64,000 nucleotides of DNA from Novosphingobium colocasiae (GTDB lineage Bacteria > Pseudomonadota > Alphaproteobacteria > Sphingomonadales > Sphingomonadaceae), in the NCBI RefSeq assembly GCF_014652555.1, contig NZ_BMZA01000015.1:1-64000 (forward strand), given 5' to 3'. Shown here in pieces: positions 18,136 to 26,272 of this stretch. The notes beneath the pieces were generated by a model. It did not search any database. It was not told where the DNA came from and worked only from the letters and a program-made list of their open reading frames with translations. The stretch's first letter is position 1; each line of letters begins with the position of its first letter. Position numbers and translations under genes: made by a program.

Positions 18136-18963
18136 ATGGCCGTTATCAACACCAACATCAGCGCTATCCGTGCCTCGAACGCTTCCATCGCCGCGAACAA
18201 GATGCTCGGCGTTTCAATGGAGCGGCTGTCCACCGGCAAGCGCATCAACTCCGCCAAGGACGATGCCGCCGGCCTCGCCATCACCACCTCGATGACCGCG
18301 CAGGTTCGGGGCATGAGCCAGGGCATCCGCAACGCCAATGACGGCATCAGCCTGGCGCAGACCGCGGAAGGCGGGCTGTCGGAAGTGTCGAACATGCTCC
18401 AGCGCGTCCGCGAACTGGCGGTCCAAGGGGCCTCGGCTACGTACCAGGGCTCTGACCGCACTGCGATGCAGCAGGAAGTGACGGCGCTGACCAGCCAGAT
18501 CAGCGATGTGCTCGCGCAGACCAAATTCAACGGCAACACGCTGTTTTCCACCACGGCGGGTACGGACGTGACCTTTGACATCCAGGTCGGTGCCAACAGC
18601 GGCGAGACGATCACCCTGACCTCGACCGCCATCGACGGCACCAACATCGATGCGACAGCTCTCGACGTCACCACGGCCACCGCCGCTTCGACGACGATCG
18701 ACAACGTCGATCTGGCGCTCAACGATCTCAACGCCACCCGCGCCTCGCTCGGTGCGGGCCAGAACCGCCTCGAATCGGCGATCAACAACCTCACCAGCAA
18801 CACCACCAACCTGTCCGACGCCCGCTCGCGGATCGAGGACGCGGACTATTCGCTGGAAACGACTTCGATGGCCAAGGCGCAGATCCTCAGCCAGGCGTCC
18901 ACAGCGATGATCGCACAAGCCAACCAGGCCCAGCAGAACGTGATGACCCTGCTGCGCGGCTGA
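18136..18963 (+). CDS. Flagellin, short form
   Basis: The 275-residue protein is a complete short flagellin, the filament subunit exported by the flagellar type III apparatus. The N-terminal D0/D1 helices ([39 protein letters not shown]) and the C-terminal ones ([30 protein letters not shown]) are fully conserved, while the variable middle is only about 80 residues. No flagellar chaperone, hook or motor genes lie next to it, so it is a stand-alone flagellin locus. I found no convincing sigma-28 or sigma-54 promoter. The ATG at 18136 sits behind GGGGAATTATC. Confidence 0.95.
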   Translation: MAVINTNISAIRASNASIAANKMLGVSMERLSTGKRINSAKDDAAGLAITTSMTAQVRGMSQGIRNANDGISLAQTAEGGLSEVSNMLQRVRELAVQGASATYQGSDRTAMQQEVTALTSQISDVLAQTKFNGNTLFSTTAGTDVTFDIQVGANSGETITLTSTAIDGTNIDATALDVTTATAASTTIDNVDLALNDLNATRASLGAGQNRLESAINNLTSNTTNLSDARSRIEDADYSLETTSMAKAQILSQASTAMIAQANQAQQNVMTLLRG

Positions 18964-19049
18964 TCCGCCGCGCCGGATCAACGCCAAGGTCCCAAGCCGC
19001 CCGGCGGGTCTTCACGGCCCGCCGGGTTAGCGCATTGCTGCGCAAGAGG

Positions 19050-19228
19050 TTCACGCGGAGCCGCGAAGACGCGGAGGAGGAAAGGGCTCGCGCAAAGGCG
19101 CAAAGGCGCAAAGCGAATTATCGGCGAAGCCGCTTCTTCGCACCGTGTGGTTTGGTCGCCGGTGAAAATCATGAAATGCGCCTGCGGCGCAACGCTACAA
19201 CTTTGCGCCTTCGCGCCTTTGCGCGATC
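19050..19228. repeat. Nested inverted repeat, no gene inside
   Basis: Outer left arm TTCACGCGGAGCCGCGAAGA (19050 on) and inner arms GCTCGCGCAAAGGCGCAAAG (19086 on) with the inverse at 19201-19227. The outer right arm is reduced to CCCCGCGTGCAA. The loop shares GGCGAAGCCGCTTC and ATGCGCCTGCGGCGCAA with the element at 13341-13554. It fills the space between flagellin and the convergent GST gene. Confidence 0.75.
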
Positions 19229-19262
19229 TCTTTTCCCGGCCCCCGCGTGCAATCCTTCCTTC

Positions 19263-19931
19263 TCAGAACTCGACCTCAAGCTCCTCCATCTCTTCCGGCT
19301 CCGCGCGCGCCGCCGCCAGCCATTGCTGCATCGGTTCCCAGCCGTCGATCGCGTCGCAATAGGCCCTGGAAACAGGCGACACCGCGACCGCGTAGCTGAT
19401 GAAGCGGCGGGTTACCGGGGCGTACATCGCATCGGCGACAGTGGGCCGGTCGCCGAACAGGAACGGGCCGCCGAAGCGTTCGAGGCAGTCTTCCCAGATC
19501 GCCTCGATGCGTTCGATATCGGGCCGCGCGCCGGAGAACACCGGAAACTTGTCGTGCACCACCTTGAGGTTCATCGGCAGCGCCGAGCGTAAGTTGGTGA
19601 AGCCGGAATGGATTTCGCCGGAGATCGAGCGGCACAGTGCCCGCGCGATCGGATCGGCGGGGAACATGCCGGCTTCGGGGAACGTCTCGTTCAGGAACTC
19701 GGCAATCGCCAGGGTATCCCACACGCTGGCCTCGCCGTAGTTCAGCCGCGGCACCAGCACCGATGGCGACAACAGCAGCAGTTCGGCGCGGTTGGCGGCG
19801 TCATTTTCCACCAGTTTCTCGGCCACATCCAGCCCGGCCAGCTTGCACAGCAGCCAGCCGCGCAGCGACCAGGCGGAGTAGGTCTTGCTCGACAGGGTGA
19901 GCGTCGCGGTCGTGGCGGCAGCGTGAGCCAT
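19263..19931 (-). CDS. Glutathione S-transferase family protein
   Basis: The 222-residue product has the two-domain GST layout. The thioredoxin-like first domain begins LTLSSKTYSAWSLRGWLLCK, where Ser14/Tyr18 region holds the likely glutathione-activating residue, and continues with the cis-Pro loop VLVPRLNYGEASVWDTLAIAEFL. The helical second domain contains GGPFLFGDRPTVADAMYAPV. Its substrate is unknown; the family includes detoxifying and reductive enzymes. It is a single gene between flagellin (convergent) and the PHB depolymerase (divergent, 125-base spacer). Confidence 0.9.
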   Translation of the reverse strand: MAHAAATTATLTLSSKTYSAWSLRGWLLCKLAGLDVAEKLVENDAANRAELLLLSPSVLVPRLNYGEASVWDTLAIAEFLNETFPEAGMFPADPIARALCRSISGEIHSGFTNLRSALPMNLKVVHDKFPVFSGARPDIERIEAIWEDCLERFGGPFLFGDRPTVADAMYAPVTRRFISYAVAVSPVSRAYCDAIDGWEPMQQWLAAARAEPEEMEELEVEF

Positions 19932-20056
19932 TATCGGTCCTGCACATTGTTAGCTTGCATCAGGGATTGATGCAGCGCAGCATGAAACCATAGCGGCTGG
20001 CGATTGGGAAGGTGAATCGTCGCGAGGTTCTGGCATTCGGGGGAAATTCGGAAAAC

Positions 20057-21295
20057 ATGCTGTATCAGGCCTACCAGGCTTACTGCGACCTCATGGCCCC
20101 CGCCCGGGCGACGGCGGATGCGCTGGTCAATCTGCGGGACAAGGGATTTGGCGAGCTTGGCCGCGCCGACCCCAACCTGCGCCGTTTCTTTGCCCTGCCC
20201 GAAGTGTTCCGCGCCTCGCGGGTGACGCACAAGCGCCCGCCCTATCGCATCCATCAGGTGCCGGTGGGCAACCGCACGGTGGCGGTGCGCGAGGAAGTGG
20301 CGATGTCGCTCCCCTTCGGCGATCTGCTGCATTTCGCCAAGGACGATGTGCTGACGCCGCAGCCCAAGATGCTGGTCGTCGCGCCTATTTCCGGCCACTT
20401 CGCCACGCTGCTGCGCAACACCATCGAAGTGCTGCTGCGCGACCACGATGTCTACGTGACCGACTGGAAAAACGCCCGCGACGTGCCGCTCAGCGCAGGA
20501 GACTTCGGGCTCGACGACTACATCGACTACGTCATCCGCTTCATCCAGGAACTGGGGGACAAGGAGACGGGGCGGCCCGCCAATGTCCTGTCGGTCTGCC
20601 AGCCCTGCCCCAACGTGCTGGCGGCGGTGGCGATCATGGCGCGCGACCACGATCCGTTCCAGCCGCGCACGCTGACCTTGCTGGGCGGCCCGATCGACGT
20701 GCGCGAGGCACCGACATCGGTCAACGAACTGGCCTATGCCCATCCCTATGACTGGTTCGAACGCAACATGATCCACACCGTCCCCGGCCGCTACAAAGGG
20801 GCCGGGCGCAAGGTCTATCCGGGGTTCATGCAGCTATCGGCGTTCATGGCGATGAACGTGGGCCGGCACCTCGGCCAGTTCCGCAAGCTCTACCAGGCAC
20901 TGGCCGACCGGCAGACCGAGGAAGCCGGGAAAATCACCGAATTCTATGACGAATACCTCGCCGTCGCCGATCTGCCCGGCACGTTCTATCTCGAAACGAT
21001 CGACCGCATCTTCCAGCGCTCGCTGCTGCCGCGCGGAGAATTCATGCATCGCGGCCAGAAAGTGGATTGCGGCGCGATCCGCAAGACCGCGCTGCTGACG
21101 GTGGAGGGCGAAAAGGACGATATCTGCGCCGTCGGCCAGACCGCTGCCGCCCACCTCCTGTGCACCAGCCTGCGCCCCCACCTCAAACGCCACCATCTGC
21201 AACTGGGGGTCGGCCATTACGGCGTCTTCTCAGGTTCGAAGTGGGAAACGCAGGTCTACCCACAGGTGAAAAGCATGGTCCTGGCGATGGCGTGA
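20057..21295 (+). CDS. phaZ: Intracellular polyhydroxyalkanoate depolymerase
   Basis: The 412-residue alpha/beta-hydrolase releases monomers from intracellular PHB granules. The amino terminus MLYQAYQAYCDLMAPARA is the family start. The nucleophile is probably Cys181 in NVLSVCQPCPNVLAA, the Cys version of the lipase box typical of this group. TLLGGPIDVREAPT and the C-terminal GVGHYGVFSGSKW, with the catalytic His, are present. I use the ATG at 20057; a GTG at 20012 in the same frame would add 15 non-conserved residues. No pha synthesis genes are near, so it stands alone. Confidence 0.93.
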   Translation: MLYQAYQAYCDLMAPARATADALVNLRDKGFGELGRADPNLRRFFALPEVFRASRVTHKRPPYRIHQVPVGNRTVAVREEVAMSLPFGDLLHFAKDDVLTPQPKMLVVAPISGHFATLLRNTIEVLLRDHDVYVTDWKNARDVPLSAGDFGLDDYIDYVIRFIQELGDKETGRPANVLSVCQPCPNVLAAVAIMARDHDPFQPRTLTLLGGPIDVREAPTSVNELAYAHPYDWFERNMIHTVPGRYKGAGRKVYPGFMQLSAFMAMNVGRHLGQFRKLYQALADRQTEEAGKITEFYDEYLAVADLPGTFYLETIDRIFQRSLLPRGEFMHRGQKVDCGAIRKTALLTVEGEKDDICAVGQTAAAHLLCTSLRPHLKRHHLQLGVGHYGVFSGSKWETQVYPQVKSMVLAMA

Positions 21296-21299
21296 GCAT

Positions 21300-21441
21300 C
21301 CTCCCCCTTGGGGGCGGGGGACCACCCGCAGGGTGGTGGAGGGGCACGGGCAGCGGGGCGCTTCCTCTTGATGTTCAGCAAACCTCGGGTGCCCCTCCAC
21401 CATGCTTCGCATGGTCCCCCTTCCCCGTATCGGGGAGGATG
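21300..21441. repeat. Long inverted repeat with embedded small hairpins
   Basis: The left half (CTCCCCCTTGGGGGCGGGGG, then ACCACCCGCAGGGTGGTGGA) and the right half (GCCCCTCCACCATGCTTCGC, then CCCCGTATCGGGGAGGA) are inverted copies around a roughly 45-base centre. The same element recurs at 62750-62892 with the two inner hairpins exchanged. It follows phaZ and may terminate it. Confidence 0.75.
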
Positions 21442-21571
21442 TCACCGTATCGTCGCTAAACCTTCACCGAACCGCCGCCTGACGGTCATTTCCCGGCCAC
21501 CAAACCCCAACAATCGCGTCACAAAACGCCACTACCCCTCCGGCATCCAAACAAGAGCAGGGGCAGTTACC

Positions 21572-24028
21572 GTGACCGATCTCCATTCCACCAACTACAG
21601 CGACGGCGACGTCGATACCAACGCCAGCGTCCTGCCGACGCTCAACGAACTCGCCAATGCGCGCTTTTCGCGGCGGCAGACGATGATGCGCACCGCCGGC
21701 GCGACGGCGATGGCATTTTTCGGCACCAGCCTGCTCGCCGCCTGCGGTGATGACGATAACGAAGCCCCGACCGTCACCGCCGGTGCCGATGGCTCGACCT
21801 CTTCCGGCCGCCTCGTCACCCTCACTGCGACCGCCTCGGACGACAACGCGGTGTCCACCGCGGCCTGGACGCAGACCGCCGGTGAAACCGTCAAGCTGGT
21901 GGCCGGCGCGGACAACGCCGTCAGCTTCATCGCCCCCAGCGTCGCCGCCAGCACCGTGCTGACCTTCGAATTCAAGGCGACTGACGACGATGGCAAATCG
22001 TCCACCGCCACCACCAACATCACGGTGGCCCCGGCGCAGCTCGGCTTCACCGCCGTCGCCAAGAACCGTAACGACATCGTCACCGTCCCCGAAGGCTACA
22101 CCGTCACCGTAATGACCCGGCTGGGCGATCCGCTGGCGACCGGGGTTTCGGCCTATGCCAACGACGGCACCGACAGCGGCTTCGACCAGCGCATCGGCGA
22201 TCATGGCGACGCGCTGGCATGGTTCGGCCTCGACGCCAGCGGCAGCCGCGCCGACGGCAGCTCGACGCGCGGCCTGCTGGTCCAGAACCACGAAAACATC
22301 ACCCAGGCCTATCTCCACGCTGCCGGTGCCTCGCTCAGCGCCCCGCGCGCGCTGGCCGATGCGCTGAAGGAAATCGAGTGCCACGGCCTGTCCGTCAGCG
22401 AGTACAAGGACGCCGGCAACCGCGCCTGGAGCTATGTCCAGGGCAGCACCTTCAACCGCCGCATCACCCCCAACACCGACATGGTGTTTCACGGCCCGGC
22501 CGCCGGCACCGCCTACCTCGCCACGCCCTATTCCACCAATGGCAGCCACGGGCGCGGCACGATCAACAACTGCGCCAACGGCCACACCGGCTGGGCCAGC
22601 GTGCTGACCTGCGAGGAAAACTGGGCAGGCTACTTCCTGCGTTCGGGCGACGACGCCCAGCGCAGCGCCCGCGAACTGACCGCGCTCAGCCGCTATGGCG
22701 TCACCAGCTCGACCGGCAACTATAGCTGGTCCACCGCCTCCACCACCGACAACCGCTTCACCCGCTGGGACGCGCGCGCCACCGTCGGCGGGACGGCCAC
22801 CACCGATTTCCGCAACGAACCCAACCAGTTCGGCTGGGTGGTCGAGATCGATCCTTACGATCCCGCCTCCGCGCCGCGCAAGCGCACGGCGCTCGGCCGC
22901 TTCGGCCACGAAGGCGCGTGGCTGGGCAAGCTGACCGCCGGCAAGAAGGTCGCGGTCTACATGGGCGACGATTCGCGCCGCGAATACCTCTACAAGTTCG
23001 TGTCGACCGCCGCCTGGGACGCAGCGGATGCCACCGCCGCCAACCGGCTGGCAGTGGGCGACAAGTACCTCGACGCCGGAACGCTCTATGTCGCGGTGTT
23101 CAACGCCGACGGCACCGGCACCTGGAAGCCGCTGGTGTTCGGCAGCGTGCCTGACCGTCCGGCGGTGGGCAGCTTCCCCGCCTATACCTTTGCCGATCAG
23201 GCCGACATCCTCGTCAACACCCGCCTCGCCGCCGATGCGGTGGGCGCGACGCCGATGGACCGCCCGGAATGGACCGCCGTCAACCCGGTGACCGGCGAGG
23301 TCTACCTCACCCTCACCAACAACGACGCCTCGAACCGCCCCCTCGGCGGCACCGATGCCGCCAACCCGCGCCACTACGGCGATCCCAAACTCGATGGCTC
23401 GATCAGCTACGGCAACCCGAACGGCCACATCATCCGCCTGCGCGAAGACGGCGACGATACCGCTGCCGCGACCTTCAAGTGGGACATCTACCTGTTCGGG
23501 GCGGACTCGGCGGACTCGAGCCCGATGAACGTCAACATCTCGGGCCTGACGGCGGACAACGACTTCTCCAGCCCGGACGGCTGCTGGTTCTCGCGCCCGA
23601 GCAACGCGGCGGGCAAGGTCAAGCCGCTGCTGTGGATCCAGACCGATGATGGTGCCTTCACCGATCGCACCAACTGCATGATGCTCGCCGCGCTGCCCGG
23701 CACCGTGAGCGATGGCGGCACCAAGACGATCACCAACGTCGGCACCTCCGGTTCGGCAACACAGGCCACGATCGTCGGCACCGCCGCCACCGCCGCCAAC
23801 CTGCGCCGGTTCCTCACCGGCCCGGTCCAGTGCGAAATCACCGGGGTGGACAGCACACCGGACGGGCGCACCCTGTTCGTCGGCATCCAGCACCCCGGCG
23901 AAGAAGGCAACCCCGCTGCCATCACCAGCCACTGGCCCGAAAGCCAGACCAGCACCACCGCCACCTCGCGCCCCCGCTCGGCCGTGGTCGCGATCACCAA
24001 GAACGACGGCGGCGTTGTCGCGTTGTAA
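21572..24028 (+). CDS. phoX: PhoX-family alkaline phosphatase, Tat-exported lipoprotein with Ig-like insert
   Basis: The 818-residue protein resembles calcium-dependent PhoX phosphatases (DUF839), which release phosphate from organic esters outside the cytoplasm. A Tat signal is seen at RFSRRQTMMRTAGATA, followed by FGTSLLAAC, a lipobox ending in Cys. Residues ~60-155 form an immunoglobulin-like domain (EAPTVTAGADGSTSS, TFEFKATDDDGKSSTATTN) not found in standard PhoX. The PhoX body shows LLVQNHENITQAYLH, VLTCEENWAGYF, GRFGHEGAWLGK, RPEWTAVNPVTGEVYL and SPDGCWFSRP. The start is GTG at 21572 behind GCAGGGGCAG. A strong terminator follows the stop. Confidence 0.88.
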   Translation: MTDLHSTNYSDGDVDTNASVLPTLNELANARFSRRQTMMRTAGATAMAFFGTSLLAACGDDDNEAPTVTAGADGSTSSGRLVTLTATASDDNAVSTAAWTQTAGETVKLVAGADNAVSFIAPSVAASTVLTFEFKATDDDGKSSTATTNITVAPAQLGFTAVAKNRNDIVTVPEGYTVTVMTRLGDPLATGVSAYANDGTDSGFDQRIGDHGDALAWFGLDASGSRADGSSTRGLLVQNHENITQAYLHAAGASLSAPRALADALKEIECHGLSVSEYKDAGNRAWSYVQGSTFNRRITPNTDMVFHGPAAGTAYLATPYSTNGSHGRGTINNCANGHTGWASVLTCEENWAGYFLRSGDDAQRSARELTALSRYGVTSSTGNYSWSTASTTDNRFTRWDARATVGGTATTDFRNEPNQFGWVVEIDPYDPASAPRKRTALGRFGHEGAWLGKLTAGKKVAVYMGDDSRREYLYKFVSTAAWDAADATAANRLAVGDKYLDAGTLYVAVFNADGTGTWKPLVFGSVPDRPAVGSFPAYTFADQADILVNTRLAADAVGATPMDRPEWTAVNPVTGEVYLTLTNNDASNRPLGGTDAANPRHYGDPKLDGSISYGNPNGHIIRLREDGDDTAAATFKWDIYLFGADSADSSPMNVNISGLTADNDFSSPDGCWFSRPSNAAGKVKPLLWIQTDDGAFTDRTNCMMLAALPGTVSDGGTKTITNVGTSGSATQATIVGTAATAANLRRFLTGPVQCEITGVDSTPDGRTLFVGIQHPGEEGNPAAITSHWPESQTSTTATSRPRSAVVAITKNDGGVVAL

Positions 24029-24048
24029 GCGACGCCTGATGTAACAGA

Positions 24049-24080
24049 AGGCCCCGCCGGAGCGATCCGGCGGGGCTTTT
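24049..24080 (+). terminator. Rho-independent terminator of phoX
   Basis: A perfect 11-bp stem, GCCCCGCCGGA (24051-24061) with TCCGGCGGGGC (24066-24076), a GCGA tetraloop and a TTTT tail lie 22 bases after the stop codon. Confidence 0.93.
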
Positions 24081-24108
24081 CGTGTGATTTGCGCGGCGTT
24101 CCGCATTG

Positions 24109-24249
24109 CCCACCCCGCTGCGATTAACGTGCTGCGCACGCAAGTCTCGCTCCCCTCCCGCAAGCTGGCGGGGATATTCGAGCATGCCTTCCCGCTTGCG
24201 GGAGGGCCGGGAGGCTTGGCGATTTTATCGCCTAGCCGGACGGGGTGGG
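24109..24249. repeat. 141-base direct repeat, copy 1
   Basis: Begins CCCACCCCGCTGCGATTAAC and ends CGGACGGGGTGGG; the ends are inverted copies of each other and the centre contains CCTCCCGCAAGC / GCTTGCGGGAGG. Copy 2 (24693-24832) is near identical and in the same orientation. Confidence 0.85.
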
Positions 24250-24271
24250 CCCGAGCGGCGATAAGAAAACG

Positions 24272-24420
24272 GGTTCACGCAGAGGCGCAAAGGCGCAGAG
24301 ATGTCCCGCTCGCCGCAGCGCGGCCGTCCTTTTCAACGATGCGTGTGCCTCGCCGTTGAACAGCGAGAATGGCTGCGCCCTCCCGCAACACCTCTGCGCC
24401 TCCGCGCCTCCGCGTGAACC
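24272..24420. repeat. Inverted repeat of the GGTTCACGC(G/A)GAGGCGC family
   Basis: Left arm GGTTCACGCAGAGGCGCAAA (24272 on) and right arm ending CTCCGCGTGAACC (24420) are imperfect inverted copies. The inner part has CGTTGAACAGCGAGAATGGC and no coding frame. Same arm family as 13341-13554 and 19050-19228. Confidence 0.7.
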
Positions 24421-24567
24421 ATTTTTCCATCGGGCCGATCGGACGGCTATCCCGAGCGCAACGCGGCCTCACTGCTTTCCTACATCGGCCACCTGCGGCA
24501 TAATCCGCAACGGGCCCCTCACGCCCTGCTCTTTCCCATCGTCAGAACGCGACACATCGCGCCATTC

Positions 24568-24652
24568 CCGAAAGTGTAACTTTCATGATTTCCCGTATAA
24601 TATATTGATTTAGATATGAAAATATCCAACTTCGAAAGTTACACAGTGTAAC
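24568..24652. promoter_or_regulatory. AT-rich segment with GTGTAAC palindromes, operator-like
   Basis: GTGTAACTTTC at 24574-24584 is matched by an exact inverse, GAAAGTTACAC, at 24634-24644. The latter is part of the palindrome GTTACAC-A-GTGTAAC (24638-24652). The first copy also lies in a GAAAGT-GTA-ACTTTC palindrome (24570-24584). The 50 bases between are very AT-rich and contain a TATAAT (24596-24601). This looks like a bent promoter region bound by a dimeric protein; what it controls is unknown, with rpsF being the next gene on the plus strand. Confidence 0.55.
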
Positions 24653-24692
24653 CTTTGTCACCTTCGCAAGCAAACAACGGGGGTGCGCCAGG

Positions 24693-24832
24693 CCCACCCC
24701 GCTGCGACTAACGTGCTGCGCACGCAAGTCTCGCTCCCCTCCCGCAAGCGGGCGGGGATACTCGATCATGCCTTCCCGCTTGCGGGAGGGCCGGGAGGCT
24801 TGGCGGTGTACCGCCTGGCCGGACGGGGTGGG
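24693..24832. repeat. 140-base direct repeat, copy 2
   Basis: Near-identical copy of 24109-24249 in the same orientation (begins CCCACCCCGCTGCGACTAAC, ends CGGACGGGGTGGG). The pair brackets 443 bases that include the inverted repeat and the AT-rich palindromes. Confidence 0.85.
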
Positions 24833-24980
24833 CCGTCTCGACGTTAGCGGCCCTTGCATTTCCCCCGGAATCGCGTAAGGCGCGCCCTTTCCCCGAACCG
24901 GGGATATCAAGAAAGCCGGAGGGGCCCCGCAATGGTGCGGACAAGCCAGCGATCGGTTAGATAGAGAAAAGGAAGCTGCC

Positions 24981-25343
24981 GTGGCTCTATATGAGCACGT
25001 GTTCCTGGCACGCCAGGACCTGAGCCAAGCGCAAGTCGATGCGCTGGCCGCCACCGCTACCGAGATCGTCGAGAGCATGCAGGGCAAGGTCACCAAGACC
25101 GAGACCTGGGGCCTCAAGAACCTCGCCTACAAGATCAAGCGCAACCGCAAGGCGCACTTCGTGATGCTCAACATCGAAGCTCCGGGCGATGTCGTCGCCG
25201 AGCTCGAGCGTCAGACCCAGATCAACGAAGACGTGATCCGTTACGTCACGATCCGCGTCGACGAGCACGAAGGCGGCCCTTCGGTCATGATGCGCAAGAG
25301 CGACCGCGAGCGCACGCGCCGTCGCGAACGTGAAGGGAACTGA
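24981..25343 (+). CDS. rpsF: 30S ribosomal protein S6
   Basis: The 120-residue protein is S6 of the small ribosomal subunit, partner of S18. [20 protein letters not shown] at the start and the Arg/Glu-rich tail [15 protein letters not shown] are typical of alphaproteobacterial S6. The start is GTG at 24981, behind AAAAGGAAG. It heads the usual rpsF-rpsR-rplI operon with a 5-base gap to rpsR. Autoregulation by S6:S18 binding to a leader RNA is known in other bacteria; I could not identify the conserved leader element here. Confidence 0.97.
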   Translation: MALYEHVFLARQDLSQAQVDALAATATEIVESMQGKVTKTETWGLKNLAYKIKRNRKAHFVMLNIEAPGDVVAELERQTQINEDVIRYVTIRVDEHEGGPSVMMRKSDRERTRRREREGN

Positions 25344-25348
25344 TCGCC

Positions 25349-25573
25349 ATGGCACGCGCTTTCTTCCGCCGCCGCAAGTCCTGCCCGTTCTCGGGCAAGA
25401 ACGCGCCCAAGATCGATTACAAGGACATCCGTCTGCTCCAGGGCTTCATGTCCGAGCGTGGCAAGATCGTCCCCAGCCGCATCACCGCGGTTTCCGCCAA
25501 GAAGCAGCGTGAGCTGAGCCAGGCCATCAAGCGCGCCCGGCACATCGGCCTGCTGCCCTACATCGTCAAGTAA
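25349..25573 (+). CDS. rpsR: 30S ribosomal protein S18
   Basis: The 74-residue basic protein is S18, which binds 16S rRNA together with S6. It begins [20 protein letters not shown] and contains [17 protein letters not shown] and [20 protein letters not shown], the S18 core. It is the second gene of the operon, five bases after rpsF and 14 bases before rplI, with ATG preceded by GAACTGATCGCC. The Cys12 position of the zinc-type variants is present, but further cysteines are not, so it is the Zn-independent form. Confidence 0.97.
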   Translation: MARAFFRRRKSCPFSGKNAPKIDYKDIRLLQGFMSERGKIVPSRITAVSAKKQRELSQAIKRARHIGLLPYIVK

Positions 25574-25587
25574 GGAGGGCGAACCCC

Positions 25588-26175
25588 ATGGACATCATCC
25601 TCCTCGAACGTGTCGAGAAGCTGGGCAACATCGGCGACGTCGTTTCCGTCAAGGACGGTTTCGCACGCAACTACCTGCTGCCCAACAAGAAGGCGCTGCG
25701 CGCCAACGACGCCAACAAAAAAGTCTTCGACGCCAACCGCGCGAAGATCGAGGCCGACAACGCCGCCCGCCGCACCGACGCCGAACAGCATTCGGCCGAT
25801 GTGGAAGGCAAGCAGGTCGTCCTGATCCGCGCCTCGTCGAACTCGGGCCAGCTTTACGGTTCGGTTTCGGTGCGTGACATCGTCGATGCGCTGAACGCCG
25901 ATGGCGCCGGGCTGTCGAAGCAGATGATCGTGCTCGAACGCCCGATCAAGACGCTCGGCATCTTCGACGTCACCGTCAACCTGCACCCCGAAGTCTCGGT
26001 CAAGGTGAAGGTCAACGTCGCCCGGTCGCCCGACGAAGCCGAACTGCAGTCGCAGGGCGTGGACGTCATGGCCGCGATGTTCGAAGCCGACACTACCGGC
26101 TTCACCGAAGCCTACGACCCGAACGCCGAACCCGGCGAAATCGCGGTCGAAGAGCCGGAAGCCGAAGCGGAGTAA
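25588..26175 (+). CDS. rplI: 50S ribosomal protein L9
   Basis: The 195-residue protein is L9 of the large subunit. MDIILLERVEKLGNIGDVVS and VKDGFARNYLLPNKKALRAN form the N-terminal rRNA-binding domain, followed by the connecting helix and the C-terminal domain ending in HPEVSVKVKVNVARSPDEAE. About 45 residues beyond the usual length form an acidic tail (EEPEAEAE), as in other alphaproteobacteria. A GGAGG precedes the ATG at suitable distance. It is the last gene of the S6-S18-L9 operon, which ends in a strong terminator. Confidence 0.97.
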   Translation: MDIILLERVEKLGNIGDVVSVKDGFARNYLLPNKKALRANDANKKVFDANRAKIEADNAARRTDAEQHSADVEGKQVVLIRASSNSGQLYGSVSVRDIVDALNADGAGLSKQMIVLERPIKTLGIFDVTVNLHPEVSVKVKVNVARSPDEAELQSQGVDVMAAMFEADTTGFTEAYDPNAEPGEIAVEEPEAEAE

Positions 26176-26213
26176 TCCGTTTCCGCCGGTCGCCCCTGCG
26201 CGATCGCCAATTC

Positions 26214-26251
26214 GAGAGACCCCGCTTCCCGCCCGGAAGCGGGGTCTCTTG
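26214..26251 (+). terminator. Rho-independent terminator of the rpsF operon
   Basis: A perfect 15-bp stem, AGAGACCCCGCTTCC (26215-26229) with GGAAGCGGGGTCTCT (26235-26249), loop CGCCC and a short TT tail. Confidence 0.92.
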
Positions 26252-26272
26252 CTTTCGGCAGGAAAAATTTGC

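Larger units (their letters stand above)
24029..24980. other. 952-base non-coding stretch: terminator, repeats, AT-rich palindromes, rpsF leader
   Basis: In order this stretch holds the phoX terminator (24049-24080), a 141-base repeat (24109-24249), a GC-rich inverted repeat (24272-24420), an AT-rich segment with GTGTAAC palindromes (24568-24652), a second copy of the 141-base repeat (24693-24832) and the leader of rpsF. Frames in it are short or read through repeats and look non-coding. Confidence 0.8.

Noticed and set aside
21464-24163. Long open frame (about 900 codons) antisense to phoX
   Set aside because: It mirrors the GC-rich third positions of phoX, is rich in Gly/Val/Arg repeats and has no recognisable domain. 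It is a shadow frame.
24542-25117. 191-codon minus-strand frame across the rpsF leader
   Set aside because: It reads through the AT-rich palindromes and the direct repeat and overlaps rpsF. No homology seen.
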